Below, piece after piece: positions 9,510-18,421 of a DNA stretch of 64,000 nucleotides. The number at the start of each line of letters is the position of its first letter. Position 1 is the first letter of the stretch. The position numbers and the translations under genes are program-made. The stretch comes from Legionella londiniensis. Lineage in GTDB: Bacteria > Pseudomonadota > Gammaproteobacteria > Legionellales > Legionellaceae. The notes beneath the pieces are model-generated. The model saw only the letters and a list, made by a program, of their open reading frames with translations. It did not search any database and was not told where the DNA came from. The stretch spans positions 422,839 to 486,838 of the forward strand of contig NZ_LNYK01000014.1 of assembly GCF_001467825.1 (NCBI RefSeq), written 5' to 3'.

Positions 9510-10382
9510 ATGATTTCCTCTCCTACTCCTGTTGAAAAAAAATTATTGCACTATACCGGTAAAGCGATTGCTGATTTTAACATGATTCAAACAGGCGATC
9601 GCGTCATGGTGTGTTTATCCGGAGGCAAAGATTCCTTTACCTTGCTGACTTTACTTCATTTGTTGCGCGCGCGTTGCAATGAAAAATTTGATTTGCTGGC
9701 TTTTACTCTTGATCAGGCACAACCCGGCTGGAATGACAGTAAACTTCGCGAATGGCTTGAATCCAGAAATATCCCCTATGAAATTTTAACCAGGGACACA
9801 TACAGCATTGTCAAGGAAAAAATTCCGGAAGGAAAAACATATTGTTCATTGTGCTCAAGGTTAAGGCGGGGAATCATTTACCGCTATGCGGAAGAAAACG
9901 GCTATAACAAGATTGCCCTCGGCCACCATCGTGATGATTTAATCCGAACCCTGTTGATGTCCATATTCTACAACGGCGACATTCGTTCCATGCCTCCCAA
10001 GCTGCTTAGTGACAATAAAAAACATATTGTGATTCGACCGATGTGTTATGTGCAGGAAAAAGACATCATGACTTATGCGAAAGAAAAAGAATTTCCAATT
10101 ATTCCATGCAACCTGTGCGGTTCTCAGGAGAATCTTGTCCGTAAACGAATCGGCAGGCTGATTGATGAACTTGCCAAAGAAAACCCAAAGATCCCAAGCA
10201 ACATGCTGCATGCCTTACAAAGCATCAAGCCCAGTCAATTAATGGATCGCAGCTTGTGGCCCTTTAAGAATCTTGAACAAGAGTTGCTTACAGGCAAAAA
10301 CGCTTTAAAAGAACAACTCATCTTTCCCGAAGACAATTGCCAAGAGCAAGCATTTTTAGAAACTGAAGATACAGATTGTTAA
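9510..10382 (+). CDS. ttcA: tRNA 2-thiocytidine biosynthesis protein TtcA
   Basis: 290 aa. It contains the PP-loop ATP-pyrophosphatase motif LSGGKDS (about residue 37-43) and two CxxC pairs, CSLC (about 113-116) and CNLC (about 201-204), which with a further cysteine coordinate the Fe-S cluster of Ttc[14 protein letters not shown] is the conserved adenylation-domain helix. The enzyme thiolates cytidine 32 in a subset of tRNAs in the cytoplasm. The C-terminal tail ([17 protein letters not shown]) is acidic and poorly conserved. It shares a strand with tolC upstream; the next gene has its own likely promoter. Confidence 0.93.
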   Translation: MISSPTPVEKKLLHYTGKAIADFNMIQTGDRVMVCLSGGKDSFTLLTLLHLLRARCNEKFDLLAFTLDQAQPGWNDSKLREWLESRNIPYEILTRDTYSIVKEKIPEGKTYCSLCSRLRRGIIYRYAEENGYNKIALGHHRDDLIRTLLMSIFYNGDIRSMPPKLLSDNKKHIVIRPMCYVQEKDIMTYAKEKEFPIIPCNLCGSQENLVRKRIGRLIDELAKENPKIPSNMLHALQSIKPSQLMDRSLWPFKNLEQELLTGKNALKEQLIFPEDNCQEQAFLETEDTDC

Positions 10383-10430
10383 AATCCGAAATCTCTGGCA
10401 GCGCTCGCGAAACGCACTCCCATGACAGGG

Positions 10431-10457
10431 TTAACAGATTAATTGTTTTAGTATAAT
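10431..10457 (+). promoter_or_regulatory. Possible sigma-70 promoter of the SulP-CA gene
   Basis: A perfect -10 TATAAT at 10452-10457 is preceded by TTAACA at 10431-10436, but the spacing is only 15 bp. The start codon follows 36 nt after the -10. The -10 is convincing; the -35 assignment is uncertain. Confidence 0.4.
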
Positions 10458-10492
10458 ATGACCATACTTTAAACTGGCCGAACAAATATCCG

Positions 10493-12838
10493 ATGACCGA
10501 AGCATTTCAGCAGCAATTGCGTAAACTGCGTGTTTATAAAAAACGTCAATTCAAGTTTGACCTGATAGCCGCCATTGTGGTTTTTCTGGTTGCAATTCCA
10601 TTATGCCTTGGCATAGCGCTTGCTTCCGGCGCGCCTCTTTTTTCAGGAATTTTAAGCGGGATTGTGGGCGGTATCGTTGTTGGCAGCCTTAGTGGTTCCC
10701 AGGTCAGTGTCAGTGGCCCTGCCGCAGGAATGGCGGCAGTAGTACTCGCAGCCATAACGCAGCTGGGTGATTTTAATACTTTCTTGCTGGCAGTAGTGCT
10801 TGCGGGCTTGCTGCAGATTGCAGTTGGCAGCTTAAGAGCCGGGTTTATAGCGGATTATATTCCTTCAAATGTAATCCAGGGGCTGCTTTGTGCCATCGGC
10901 ATATTGTTAATTGTAAAACAGTTGCCGCTTGCTTTTACGCTTTCTTCCAGTCTTTCCGAGCTTAAAATGCATTTGCTGGAAACAACGGAAGGAATAACTT
11001 TAAAACCGCTTTATGATCTCTCATTCCATATCAACAGCGGAGCCATGATTCTTTCGATTACCTCCCTTGCTGTCTTGATTTTTTTCGATAAGACGAAAAT
11101 TAAATTATTAAAAGCCATTCCTGGTCCCATTGTCGTTGTTATTATAGGCATTCTTTTTAACGAATTTTTTATCCTCATCGACTCCTATCTCGCGCAACAC
11201 AGCCCGCAACTCGTCAATATTCCGCAAAATGACGGCTTGAAAGATTTCATCTCCTATTTGGAATCGCCAAACTGGGCCGCATTCGCTAATCCAAAAGTGT
11301 ATTTATACGCTTTTGTTTTAGCCACCGTTGCCTCTTTGGAAAGCCTTTTAAACGTAAAGGCAGGAGAAAAGCTCGATAAGAAAAAACGCTATTGCTCCAA
11401 AGATCAGGAATTGGTCGCCCAGGGTTTTGGAAATTTAGCGGCCGGTTTAATTGGCGGAATCCCGGTTACCTCGGTGATAGTCCGGACATCGGTTAATATT
11501 CAAGCAGGAGCAAAAACCAAATTTGCAGCCATACTGCATGGTCTTTTTATCCTGTTGGCGGTTATTCTTATTCCCAATATGCTCAACCGCATTCCATTGT
11601 CTTCTCTGGCTGCAATCCTGATTTACACGGGTTATAAACTGACCAAGCCCTCTATTTACTCCAGCATCTACAAACAGGGCTGGGATCGATTCATTCCCTT
11701 TATCGCAACCCTGGTATGCATTGTTATGCTCGATTTGCTGACTGGAATTCTTATTGGATTAATGGTCAGCCTGTTTTTCATCCTCAAATCCAACAGCCAG
11801 ATACGGTTGGATATCATCAAGGAAATTTATCCAAACGGCATTACGAACCGCTTGATCCTTCCACAACAGACAACCTTTTTAAATAAAGCTTCCCTCGTCG
11901 CCGAACTGGATACCATTCCCAGAAATTCACAGCTCATTATTGACGCTCGTTATTCAGACTACATTGATAAAGAGATAGTCGAGTTTTTAAAAGAATTTAA
12001 GGAAGAGCAGGCGCCGCAAAAACAAATTTCCTTAAATTTAATCGGCTTTAAGGATCATTACGATATTCATAACTATATTGATTTCATTAATGTCACAACC
12101 TACGACGTGCAAGCCATGCTTACCCCTCGTCAGGTTCTCAATATTTTGAAAGAAGGCAATCAGCGTTTCCTGGAAGACACCCGCATCCACCGCAGCCTGA
12201 AAAGCGATATCAAATACACCGCTGCCACGCAACATCCCATCGCGGTTGTCCTTGGCTGCATTGATTCCCGGGTGCCTGTTGAAACAGTGTTTGATATGAG
12301 CTTTGGTGATTTGTTCTGCATCCGAGTTGCCGGTAATGTTGTCAATGACGATGTTTTGGCAAGCATGGAATATGCCTGCAAGGTTGCGGGCGCCAAATTA
12401 ATTGTGGTTCTTGGCCATACCCGCTGCGGTGCAATTCAAGCCGCCTGCGATGAAGTTAAAATGGGTCATATCACCCATCTTTTGGGTAAAATTAAGCCAG
12501 CCATTCAGGCAGAAACCAAGACCGAAACAAATCGAACGAGCAAGAACAATTCCTTTGTACACAATGTGACTGAACTTAATATTGCCAACACTTTGATGCA
12601 TATTTATCAGGAAAGCGATATTCTAAGCAAATTAATTGATGCGCATGAAATTGGCCTCGTAGGTGCTGTTTATGATGTCAACACCGGGGCGGTTTTATTT
12701 AAAGACTACTCTCCAGTCATTACACGGCTTAATAAAAAAGCGGGAGCAAATCTTTCTGACAAATTATCCCATTTGTTGACTTCTGAAACTGCAGCATCTA
12801 AGACTGACTTGCAAGACACTGCTGCTGAACCAGCATAA
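10493..12838 (+). CDS. SulP family anion transporter fused to a beta-carbonic anhydrase
   Basis: 781 aa in three parts. Residues about 20-430 are a SulP membrane domain (10-12 hydrophobic helices, with GSLSGSQVSVSGPAAGMAAVV and AGLIGGIPVTSVIVRTS). About 450-545 is STAS-like (FLNKASLVAELDTIPRNSQL). From about 550 on is a beta-class carbonic anhydrase: Cys589 in LGCIDSR, Asp591, His642 and Cys645 in LGHTRCGA are all the zinc and catalytic residues. SulP members move sulfate or bicarbonate. The fused, apparently active carbonic anhydrase suggests bicarbonate uptake or CO2/HCO3- conversion at the inner membrane, but the substrate is an inference. It lies 18 bp upstream of proS. Confidence 0.9.
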   Translation: MTEAFQQQLRKLRVYKKRQFKFDLIAAIVVFLVAIPLCLGIALASGAPLFSGILSGIVGGIVVGSLSGSQVSVSGPAAGMAAVVLAAITQLGDFNTFLLAVVLAGLLQIAVGSLRAGFIADYIPSNVIQGLLCAIGILLIVKQLPLAFTLSSSLSELKMHLLETTEGITLKPLYDLSFHINSGAMILSITSLAVLIFFDKTKIKLLKAIPGPIVVVIIGILFNEFFILIDSYLAQHSPQLVNIPQNDGLKDFISYLESPNWAAFANPKVYLYAFVLATVASLESLLNVKAGEKLDKKKRYCSKDQELVAQGFGNLAAGLIGGIPVTSVIVRTSVNIQAGAKTKFAAILHGLFILLAVILIPNMLNRIPLSSLAAILIYTGYKLTKPSIYSSIYKQGWDRFIPFIATLVCIVMLDLLTGILIGLMVSLFFILKSNSQIRLDIIKEIYPNGITNRLILPQQTTFLNKASLVAELDTIPRNSQLIIDARYSDYIDKEIVEFLKEFKEEQAPQKQISLNLIGFKDHYDIHNYIDFINVTTYDVQAMLTPRQVLNILKEGNQRFLEDTRIHRSLKSDIKYTAATQHPIAVVLGCIDSRVPVETVFDMSFGDLFCIRVAGNVVNDDVLASMEYACKVAGAKLIVVLGHTRCGAIQAACDEVKMGHITHLLGKIKPAIQAETKTETNRTSKNNSFVHNVTELNIANTLMHIYQESDILSKLIDAHEIGLVGAVYDVNTGAVLFKDYSPVITRLNKKAGANLSDKLSHLLTSETAASKTDLQDTAAEPA

Positions 12839-12856
12839 CCGATAAAAGGAGTAACC

Positions 12857-14575
12857 ATGCGGGCGTCCCAATGGTTTTTTGCGACTTTAAAAGAAACTCC
12901 AGGCGATGCGGAAATCATCTCCCATCAATTGATGCTAAGGGCAGGCATGATTCGCAAGCTGGGATCTGGACTTTACACCTGGCTACCTATGGGATTGAAA
13001 GTATTGCGGAAAGTGGAATCCATTGTGCGGGAAGAAATGAACCGCGCGCAAGCGCTTGAAGTACTCATGCCCGCTGTGCAACCTGCGGAACTTTGGCAAG
13101 AGACCGGGCGCTGGGAAACCTTTGGCGCTCAGCTGCTCAAGATGCAGGATAGCGGCGGTAGAAACTATTGTTTTGGGCCGACTCACGAAGAAGTCATTAC
13201 TGACCTGATTCGTGATGAATTGCAGTCTTACAAGCAGTTGCCGCTTAATCTATATCAAATTCAAACCAAGTTCAGGGATGAGATACGCCCGAGGTTTGGC
13301 GTTATGCGGGCACGCGAATTCCTGATGAAGGATGCCTATTCTTTTCACTTAAGCGAAACTTGCCTGCAAAAAACCTATTACGATATGTATCATAGCTATT
13401 GCCGCATATTCGATCGTCTGGGCCTAAGATACCGTGCAGTTGAAGCGGATACCGGCGCCATTGGCGGATCTGCATCGCATGAGTTTCAGGTGCTCGCAGA
13501 CTCAGGGGAAGACCTGATATTTTACAGCGATGAAAGCGACTATGCAGCCAATGTTGAACAGGCAGCAAGCTTTATTCCTGAAAAAGCGGACGCATCGGCA
13601 ATTCATGAACCGATGATAAAAATTGCTACACCCAATCAAAAAACCATCGCTGATGTCGCTGAATTCTTAAAGATCTCGCCCAAGGATATGGTGAAAACCC
13701 TGATTGTTGAAGGAAAAACGCACCCATTTGTGGCTCTGGTTCTCCGCGGTGATGACGAGCTTAATGAAGTCAAGGCAGCAAAACATCCTCTGGTAAAATC
13801 CCCACTTGCCTTTGCCGATGAAAAAGAAGTATGCAAGGCATTAGGTGCGCCTTTTGGTTCCCTTGGGCCGGTTAATCTTGGGATCCCGGTCATCGCTGAT
13901 TTTCAAACCTTGGCCATGCCTGAATTTGTCTCTGGCGCCAATGAGGCAGACCATCATTTTATGCATGTAGTCTGGGGACGCGACGCAGATTATGAGGATG
14001 CCTATGATTTGCGTACAGTGCAAGTTGGGGATAAAAGCCCAGATGGCAAAGGCACCTTGCAGGCTTGCCGCGGCATAGAAGTAGGCCACGTATTCCAACT
14101 TGGCGCAAAATATGCCGAAGCCATGCATACAAAAGTCCTGAATGCCGAAGGCGAGCTGCAAACCATACTCATGGGCTGCTATGGCTTGGGCATCAGCCGC
14201 GTGGTTGCCGCGGCCATTGAACAGCATCACGATGAGCGGGGCATCATCTGGCCTGAAAGCATTGCCCCCTTCCAATTGGTGATTATTCCCATCAATGCCC
14301 ATCGCTCACAACAGGTTCAGGAAGAAGCAGAAAAGCTTTATCAGTTCGCGCTTGCGGAAAACATCGATGTGTTGCTGGACGATCGGGAAGAACGGCCAGG
14401 CGTATTGTTTGCCGATTGCGACCTGATTGGCGTGCCGCATCGTATTGTGATCAGTGAGCGCAACTTAAACCAGGGCCTTGTGGAATATAAAGCACGAAAT
14501 CAGGAGGATACACAACTTATTGCACTTTCTGAGCTGCCAACGTTTATTTCCAGGCTTTTCAAAGCTGGATTTTAG
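12857..14575 (+). CDS. proS: Prolyl-tRNA synthetase, bacterial type
   Basis: 572 aa, the usual length for the bacterial type with an editing insertion. Class II motifs are present: motif 1 around [33 protein letters not shown], motif 2 [30 protein letters not shown] and motif 3 [18 protein letters not shown] YbaK-like editing domain lies between motifs 2 and 3 (about residues 230-390), followed by a C-terminal anticodon-binding domain ([12 protein letters not shown] to the end). It charges tRNA-Pro in the cytoplasm. The ATG has AAAGGAG 5 nt upstream. It may be transcribed with the SulP-CA gene. Confidence 0.97.
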   Translation: MRASQWFFATLKETPGDAEIISHQLMLRAGMIRKLGSGLYTWLPMGLKVLRKVESIVREEMNRAQALEVLMPAVQPAELWQETGRWETFGAQLLKMQDSGGRNYCFGPTHEEVITDLIRDELQSYKQLPLNLYQIQTKFRDEIRPRFGVMRAREFLMKDAYSFHLSETCLQKTYYDMYHSYCRIFDRLGLRYRAVEADTGAIGGSASHEFQVLADSGEDLIFYSDESDYAANVEQAASFIPEKADASAIHEPMIKIATPNQKTIADVAEFLKISPKDMVKTLIVEGKTHPFVALVLRGDDELNEVKAAKHPLVKSPLAFADEKEVCKALGAPFGSLGPVNLGIPVIADFQTLAMPEFVSGANEADHHFMHVVWGRDADYEDAYDLRTVQVGDKSPDGKGTLQACRGIEVGHVFQLGAKYAEAMHTKVLNAEGELQTILMGCYGLGISRVVAAAIEQHHDERGIIWPESIAPFQLVIIPINAHRSQQVQEEAEKLYQFALAENIDVLLDDREERPGVLFADCDLIGVPHRIVISERNLNQGLVEYKARNQEDTQLIALSELPTFISRLFKAGF

Positions 14576-14616
14576 CTATCTTCATTTTTGACTTAAATCA
14601 ATCCAAATTGATGGTT

Positions 14617-14702
14617 TGTCATCCCCACGAAGGTGGGGATCCATGTGCAACTTGGCATATGTGCCCTGAAAGATAGATTCCCTCCTTCACGGGATTGACA
14701 AT
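14617..14702. repeat. MITE-like element with inverted ends (GTCATCCC / GGGATTGAC)
   Basis: The left end is TGTCATCCCCACGAAGGTGG and onward; the right end, read on the other strand, is TGTCAATCCCGTGAAGGAGG and onward, so two roughly 25-bp ends match as an imperfect inverted repeat around a core of about 34 bp. The left end itself contains an 8-bp hairpin (ATCCCCAC / GTGGGGAT). No coding sequence inside. A partial copy of the right end lies at 18367-18380. It is a short non-autonomous repeat, possibly mobile in the past. Confidence 0.6.
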
Positions 14703-14767
14703 ATCAAAAATGGCTAAAGTCCAGTCAAAGATAAAGGATTTTAGCAGAGGAATTATTGATCTTACTG

Positions 14768-14796
14768 TTAACTTTTTAAGCATTAATTGTTATAAT
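14768..14796 (+). promoter_or_regulatory. Sigma-70 promoter of the orphan 517-aa gene, flanked by an inverted repeat
   Basis: TTAACT (14768-14773) and TATAAT (14791-14796) are spaced by 17 bp, 32 nt before the start codon. CTTTTTAAGC (14772-14781) and GCTTAAAAG (14798-14806) are inverted arms around the -10, a possible operator. Confidence 0.6.
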
Positions 14797-14828
14797 AGCT
14801 TAAAAGTGATGCTGATCAAGGTGTAAAA

Positions 14829-16382
14829 ATGCAAACTTACTGGTGTGCAGAAGCTCAAGCCTGGCTGCGATTTGATATGGATAGAAAAGGTGATGTGGAC
14901 AGCAATACCGTCGAAATTGCAGAGCCTGACGATGAGCATCCCTCAATGGCTGCACCCTGGAAAAAGGCTGATGCCAACCTCAAGCAAGGCTTCTGGACGC
15001 TTTATGATGCAGAAGAACAGCGCTACTTTTATCTGAAAGCAGGCAAGTTATATCAAAAAGACGGCATCGATAAGTGGACAGAAAAGCTAAGGATCAGTGA
15101 ATTCGATGGAACGCACTGGAGGCGTTCAAGGGAAACCCTTGAAGGTTTTACCCTTGCCGACACCCCGCCTGCAAAACTGCCTATGACCCCTGAACAACAG
15201 CAGCGGCAATGGAAAGAGTTACAATCGAAAGATTTGGCTTCTCCATATCTTGCAGGCATTAATTCAAAAATCGCAAAGGATTTTGGGATTGGGTTCACCG
15301 AGCAGCAATATAACGAAATTGCAAGCTTCCTGCCCACACCTCTGCTTGGCCAGCGTAAAGATGATTTCAGCGATGTACAAAGCTATCTGAAAGCGTATAA
15401 AGATGCCATCACGGATGAGAATAATATAATACATCAGCAAATAGCGGGCCAGGCATCAAGAACATTTGATTATACAACGCTTGAAGGCACTGGAATTGAT
15501 ATTCCAACCCAAACTTTAATGAAAAAACAATTGTTTTTTCATTTGCTGACAGCAGAATATAATGAAATCTGTAATGTGTTTGGCCTTTCAGATAAAAAAT
15601 TAGCATATGCCAGTTATGCCCGTCCCCGCCCCCAAGGCGCAGATATTCGCCAGGAACTTATTCCTCAAGATGACTTCTTTAACCTGCAACAGTGCCAGAT
15701 TTTATTCCATAAGCTCGAGCAAATCCTTGCTGATTTTTTCAATACACACTTTGCACATACCAGCGACTACTGTGGTGAACTCAATCAAGTGATTCAAAAT
15801 CAAGAACATGAAATTCATAAAAAAATTGAAACGCAAGCCTATGATAGTTTTCTTACAGAAAATCAGGAGCTTAATCCAGAAAAGGATGAAAGTCTGAAAA
15901 CTCACATTAAACAGCAAAAAAAGGAATTTTTCTTAAACCTTCTTCAGGCCGAGCATGATCTTATTGCTGCTCAACTCCTGTACGACCTGAAAAAAGCGGT
16001 GGCTGGCGCACAGACAAAATACGCTTCCTGGTATGCAGGGCAATCTGATGCGAAACGCGGTAATCACGGATTTTTCACCTGGGCCCGGCATGGCCGTTAT
16101 GGTCAAAACCGTGCCTGTGAGTTAAAAAACAAAATTGAAGGACTGGAAAAGCTGGGTGTCGCTATTGGCGAAATACAATCATTTCTGACAGACAGCAAAA
16201 CACGCTATCACCGCCATTCTTTTGCTTCGTTTCTTTTGGATGAATTAACGAAGCATGACGGTTTGCCCTGGCACGCAATCAACAAGAATAGCGGTAAGAA
16301 GTATAATAAAAATGACTTGCTTAATCTTAATATAAGACAGGATATTGAGGATGAACATCGTCAGAATCAATTAAGTCATTAA
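14829..16382 (+). CDS. Unrecognised 517-aa protein, candidate Dot/Icm effector
   Basis: No family is recognised. The protein is hydrophilic throughout, with no signal peptide and no membrane segment. The N-terminal 120 residues are rich in Trp, Tyr and charged residues (YWCAEAQAWLRFDMD, FWTLYDAEEQRYFYL) and look like a small beta-rich fold; residues about 300-460 are helical and Lys/Glu/Gln-rich. The C-terminus reads DIEDEHRQNQLSH: an acidic cluster about 9-14 residues before the end and Leu at -3, which resembles (weakly) the E-block and terminal hydrophobic residue of Dot/Icm substrates. It is monocistronic, with its own promoter and RBS AAGGTG, flanked by a MITE-like repeat upstream and a repeat hairpin downstream. 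Effector status is a hypothesis based on genus-level context, size and tail. Confidence 0.6.
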   Translation: MQTYWCAEAQAWLRFDMDRKGDVDSNTVEIAEPDDEHPSMAAPWKKADANLKQGFWTLYDAEEQRYFYLKAGKLYQKDGIDKWTEKLRISEFDGTHWRRSRETLEGFTLADTPPAKLPMTPEQQQRQWKELQSKDLASPYLAGINSKIAKDFGIGFTEQQYNEIASFLPTPLLGQRKDDFSDVQSYLKAYKDAITDENNIIHQQIAGQASRTFDYTTLEGTGIDIPTQTLMKKQLFFHLLTAEYNEICNVFGLSDKKLAYASYARPRPQGADIRQELIPQDDFFNLQQCQILFHKLEQILADFFNTHFAHTSDYCGELNQVIQNQEHEIHKKIETQAYDSFLTENQELNPEKDESLKTHIKQQKKEFFLNLLQAEHDLIAAQLLYDLKKAVAGAQTKYASWYAGQSDAKRGNHGFFTWARHGRYGQNRACELKNKIEGLEKLGVAIGEIQSFLTDSKTRYHRHSFASFLLDELTKHDGLPWHAINKNSGKKYNKNDLLNLNIRQDIEDEHRQNQLSH

Positions 16383-16419
16383 TTCCCGCGTCGTCACTAA
16401 GATAGACGTAATTTGAAAT

Positions 16420-16449
16420 CCTGGATTACGACCTTCGGTCTAATCCAGG
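16420..16449. repeat. CCTGGATTA hairpin, member of a dispersed repeat family
   Basis: CCTGGATTA ... TAATCCAGG arms, 9 bp, with an additional pairing GACC/GGTC around a TTCG loop. The same design occurs at 21793-21820 and 50658-50686. It lies in the 120-bp gap between two convergent genes, so it may also stop transcription. Confidence 0.6.
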
Positions 16450-16502
16450 CTATATCATTACAATATGTGACTACCCGCCATAGGTGTTCCTTAGCACGCG
16501 CA

Positions 16503-18317
16503 TTAAACAGTCAGGACTGAGGAAAGCAGCTTTTGGGTATAGGGATGCTTGGGATTTTGCAGGATCTCTTTGCAAGGCCCATGCTCGACTGCCTGGCCAT
16601 TGCGCATCACGAGGATTTCATCGGCAAGGTATGACACTACCCCCAGATTATGGGTGATAAACAAGTAAGCGATGCCCTGCTCTTCCTGCAAGTCCTTCAG
16701 CAAATTCAGAATCTGAGCCTGTACAGAAATATCCAATGCGCTGGTTGGCTCATCGCAAATCAAGACCTGAGGTTCTGTGGCCAAGGCCCGCGCGATAGCA
16801 ATACGCTGGCGCTGCCCTCCTGAGAACTGGTGCGGGTAACGCCCGAGGCTTTGGCTTGGCAAATTGACTATGTCTAATAGTTCTTTCTGCCTTTTTTGTA
16901 ACTGCTGCGAATTGAAGCTTTTAAACTGCAGTCCTTCTGCGAGGATTTCTGCGATTGTCATCCTTGGATTCATGGAAGAGAATGGATCTTGAAAAATAAT
17001 CTGCATTTGTTGCCTGAACTGAAAAAGAGCATGGCCGTATAGCGCGTTAATATTTTTTCCGCAAAATTCTATCGCTCCTGAAGTGACAGGCAGTAAACGC
17101 AGCAAAGCCCGTGCTGCGGTGGTTTTGCCACACCCTGATTCTCCAACCAAAGCCAGTGTTTTACCGCGGGATAAGGTAAAAGACAAACCATCTACCGCTT
17201 TAATAACTTCCTTTTTGCCCGTCAGCCGGTTTTTATGGAGCATAAAATACACTTTCAAATCGTCTACAGATAAAACCACAGATGTTTCTCGAGACGGAGA
17301 GCGTTTCGTTACTGCTGACTCCCGGCGCAGGGCTGGCGGCTTTGAATGTTCCGGATACAAATGGCAGCGAACCAGGCGATTCTTGCCGGCTATCTCCTGC
17401 AACAAAGGCTCAATATCGGCGCAGGGAGAAAATACGTGCGCGCAACGGGGATGAAACCGGCAGCCGCGAGGCATGGCATTGAGCACAGGGACATTGCCTG
17501 GAATTGCCTGCAACCGCTCTCCTCTTTTGGCTAATGAGGGTAAGGATGCAAGCAACTGCTGCGAATAGGGATGTAGCGGCTGGTGAAAGAAATCCTCTAT
17601 CTCAGCCCGTTCAACAATTTGCCCGGCATACATCACATAGACCCTGTCAGCCACCTTTTTAACAACACCCAAATCATGGGTGATTAAAAGCAAACCCATT
17701 TGGTGCTGGCATTGTAACTTTTTCAATAACTTTAAAATCTGCGCCTGGATTGTGACATCAAGTGCGGTTGTTGGCTCATCAGCAATCAATATTTCAGGCC
17801 TTGCAGCGAGCGCCATGGCAATCACGATCCGTTGTTTCTGCCCGCCGGATAGCTGATGAGGATATTGTTTTAAGCGTTGTTCTGCATGAGATATTTCAAC
17901 TTCATTTAACAGTTCGAGCATGCGGTTTTTTAGCTTCCTGCGGCTTATGGATTCATGCTGTTGGATGGTTTCTGCAAGCTGCGCACCGATGCTAAGCACC
18001 GGATTTAGAGCTGTCATTGGCTCCTGGAAGATAATGGCAAGGCGCCGACCGCGCATGGAGCGCATGATCTTTTCCGGCAAATCGAGCAGATCCTGGCCCG
18101 AAAACAACACTCTGCTTTGGCTGCCGTAAACGGCATGCTCCGGCAACAGCCTTAAAAGGGCAAGAGTGGTCAGCGATTTTCCGCACCCTGATTCACCGAG
18201 TAACGCTACTGCCTCTCCTTGCCTTATATTAAACTCAACTTCATCTACGGCTTTGATGCTTCCCCTATCCGTTTGGAAAGCAACACTTAAGGACTTTATA
18301 TTCAAGACATTGTTCAT
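16503..18317 (-). CDS. Peptide ABC transporter ATP-binding protein with two fused ATPase domains (YejF/GsiA type)
   Basis: 604 aa from the ATG at 18317 (a GTG one codon earlier is also possible). There are two complete ABC domains of the Opp/Dpp type: Walker A GESGCGKSLTT and GESGCGKTTAA, signatures LSGGQKQR and FSGGQRQR, Walker B ILIADEPTTALD and VLICDEPTSALD. The first ends with the oligopeptide-type C-terminal block containing four cysteines (RGCRFHPRCAHVFSPCADI ... RCHLYPEH). Such proteins energise uptake of oligo- or dipeptides, or microcin-like peptides, at the inner membrane. No permease or binding-protein genes are adjacent, so partners must be elsewhere. It is clearly functional by motif content; the substrate is unknown. 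Confidence 0.88.
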   Translation of the reverse strand: MNNVLNIKSLSVAFQTDRGSIKAVDEVEFNIRQGEAVALLGESGCGKSLTTLALLRLLPEHAVYGSQSRVLFSGQDLLDLPEKIMRSMRGRRLAIIFQEPMTALNPVLSIGAQLAETIQQHESISRRKLKNRMLELLNEVEISHAEQRLKQYPHQLSGGQKQRIVIAMALAARPEILIADEPTTALDVTIQAQILKLLKKLQCQHQMGLLLITHDLGVVKKVADRVYVMYAGQIVERAEIEDFFHQPLHPYSQQLLASLPSLAKRGERLQAIPGNVPVLNAMPRGCRFHPRCAHVFSPCADIEPLLQEIAGKNRLVRCHLYPEHSKPPALRRESAVTKRSPSRETSVVLSVDDLKVYFMLHKNRLTGKKEVIKAVDGLSFTLSRGKTLALVGESGCGKTTAARALLRLLPVTSGAIEFCGKNINALYGHALFQFRQQMQIIFQDPFSSMNPRMTIAEILAEGLQFKSFNSQQLQKRQKELLDIVNLPSQSLGRYPHQFSGGQRQRIAIARALATEPQVLICDEPTSALDISVQAQILNLLKDLQEEQGIAYLFITHNLGVVSYLADEILVMRNGQAVEHGPCKEILQNPKHPYTQKLLSSVLTV

Positions 18318-18352
18318 CACACAGGCGCATAATCAGGAGCAAGAATGATACT

Positions 18353-18380
18353 GTAACAAGCTGTTACCGGGATTGACAAT
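18353..18380. repeat. Short hairpin plus relic of the GGGATTGACAAT repeat end
   Basis: GTAACA AGC TGTTAC (18353-18367) is followed by CCGGGATTGACAAT (18367-18380), which matches the right end of the element at 14617-14702 over 12 bases. It lies between the ABC protein and ychF. Confidence 0.4.
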
Positions 18381-18421
18381 GCCAAATGAAATCAGGCTCT
18401 TGCGTTTTGGTTCAACAGAGC

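Noticed and set aside
14768..14806. PmrA or CpxR box upstream of the orphan gene
   Set aside because: No TTAAT direct repeat at the right spacing and no GTAAA pair; only an inverted repeat is present.
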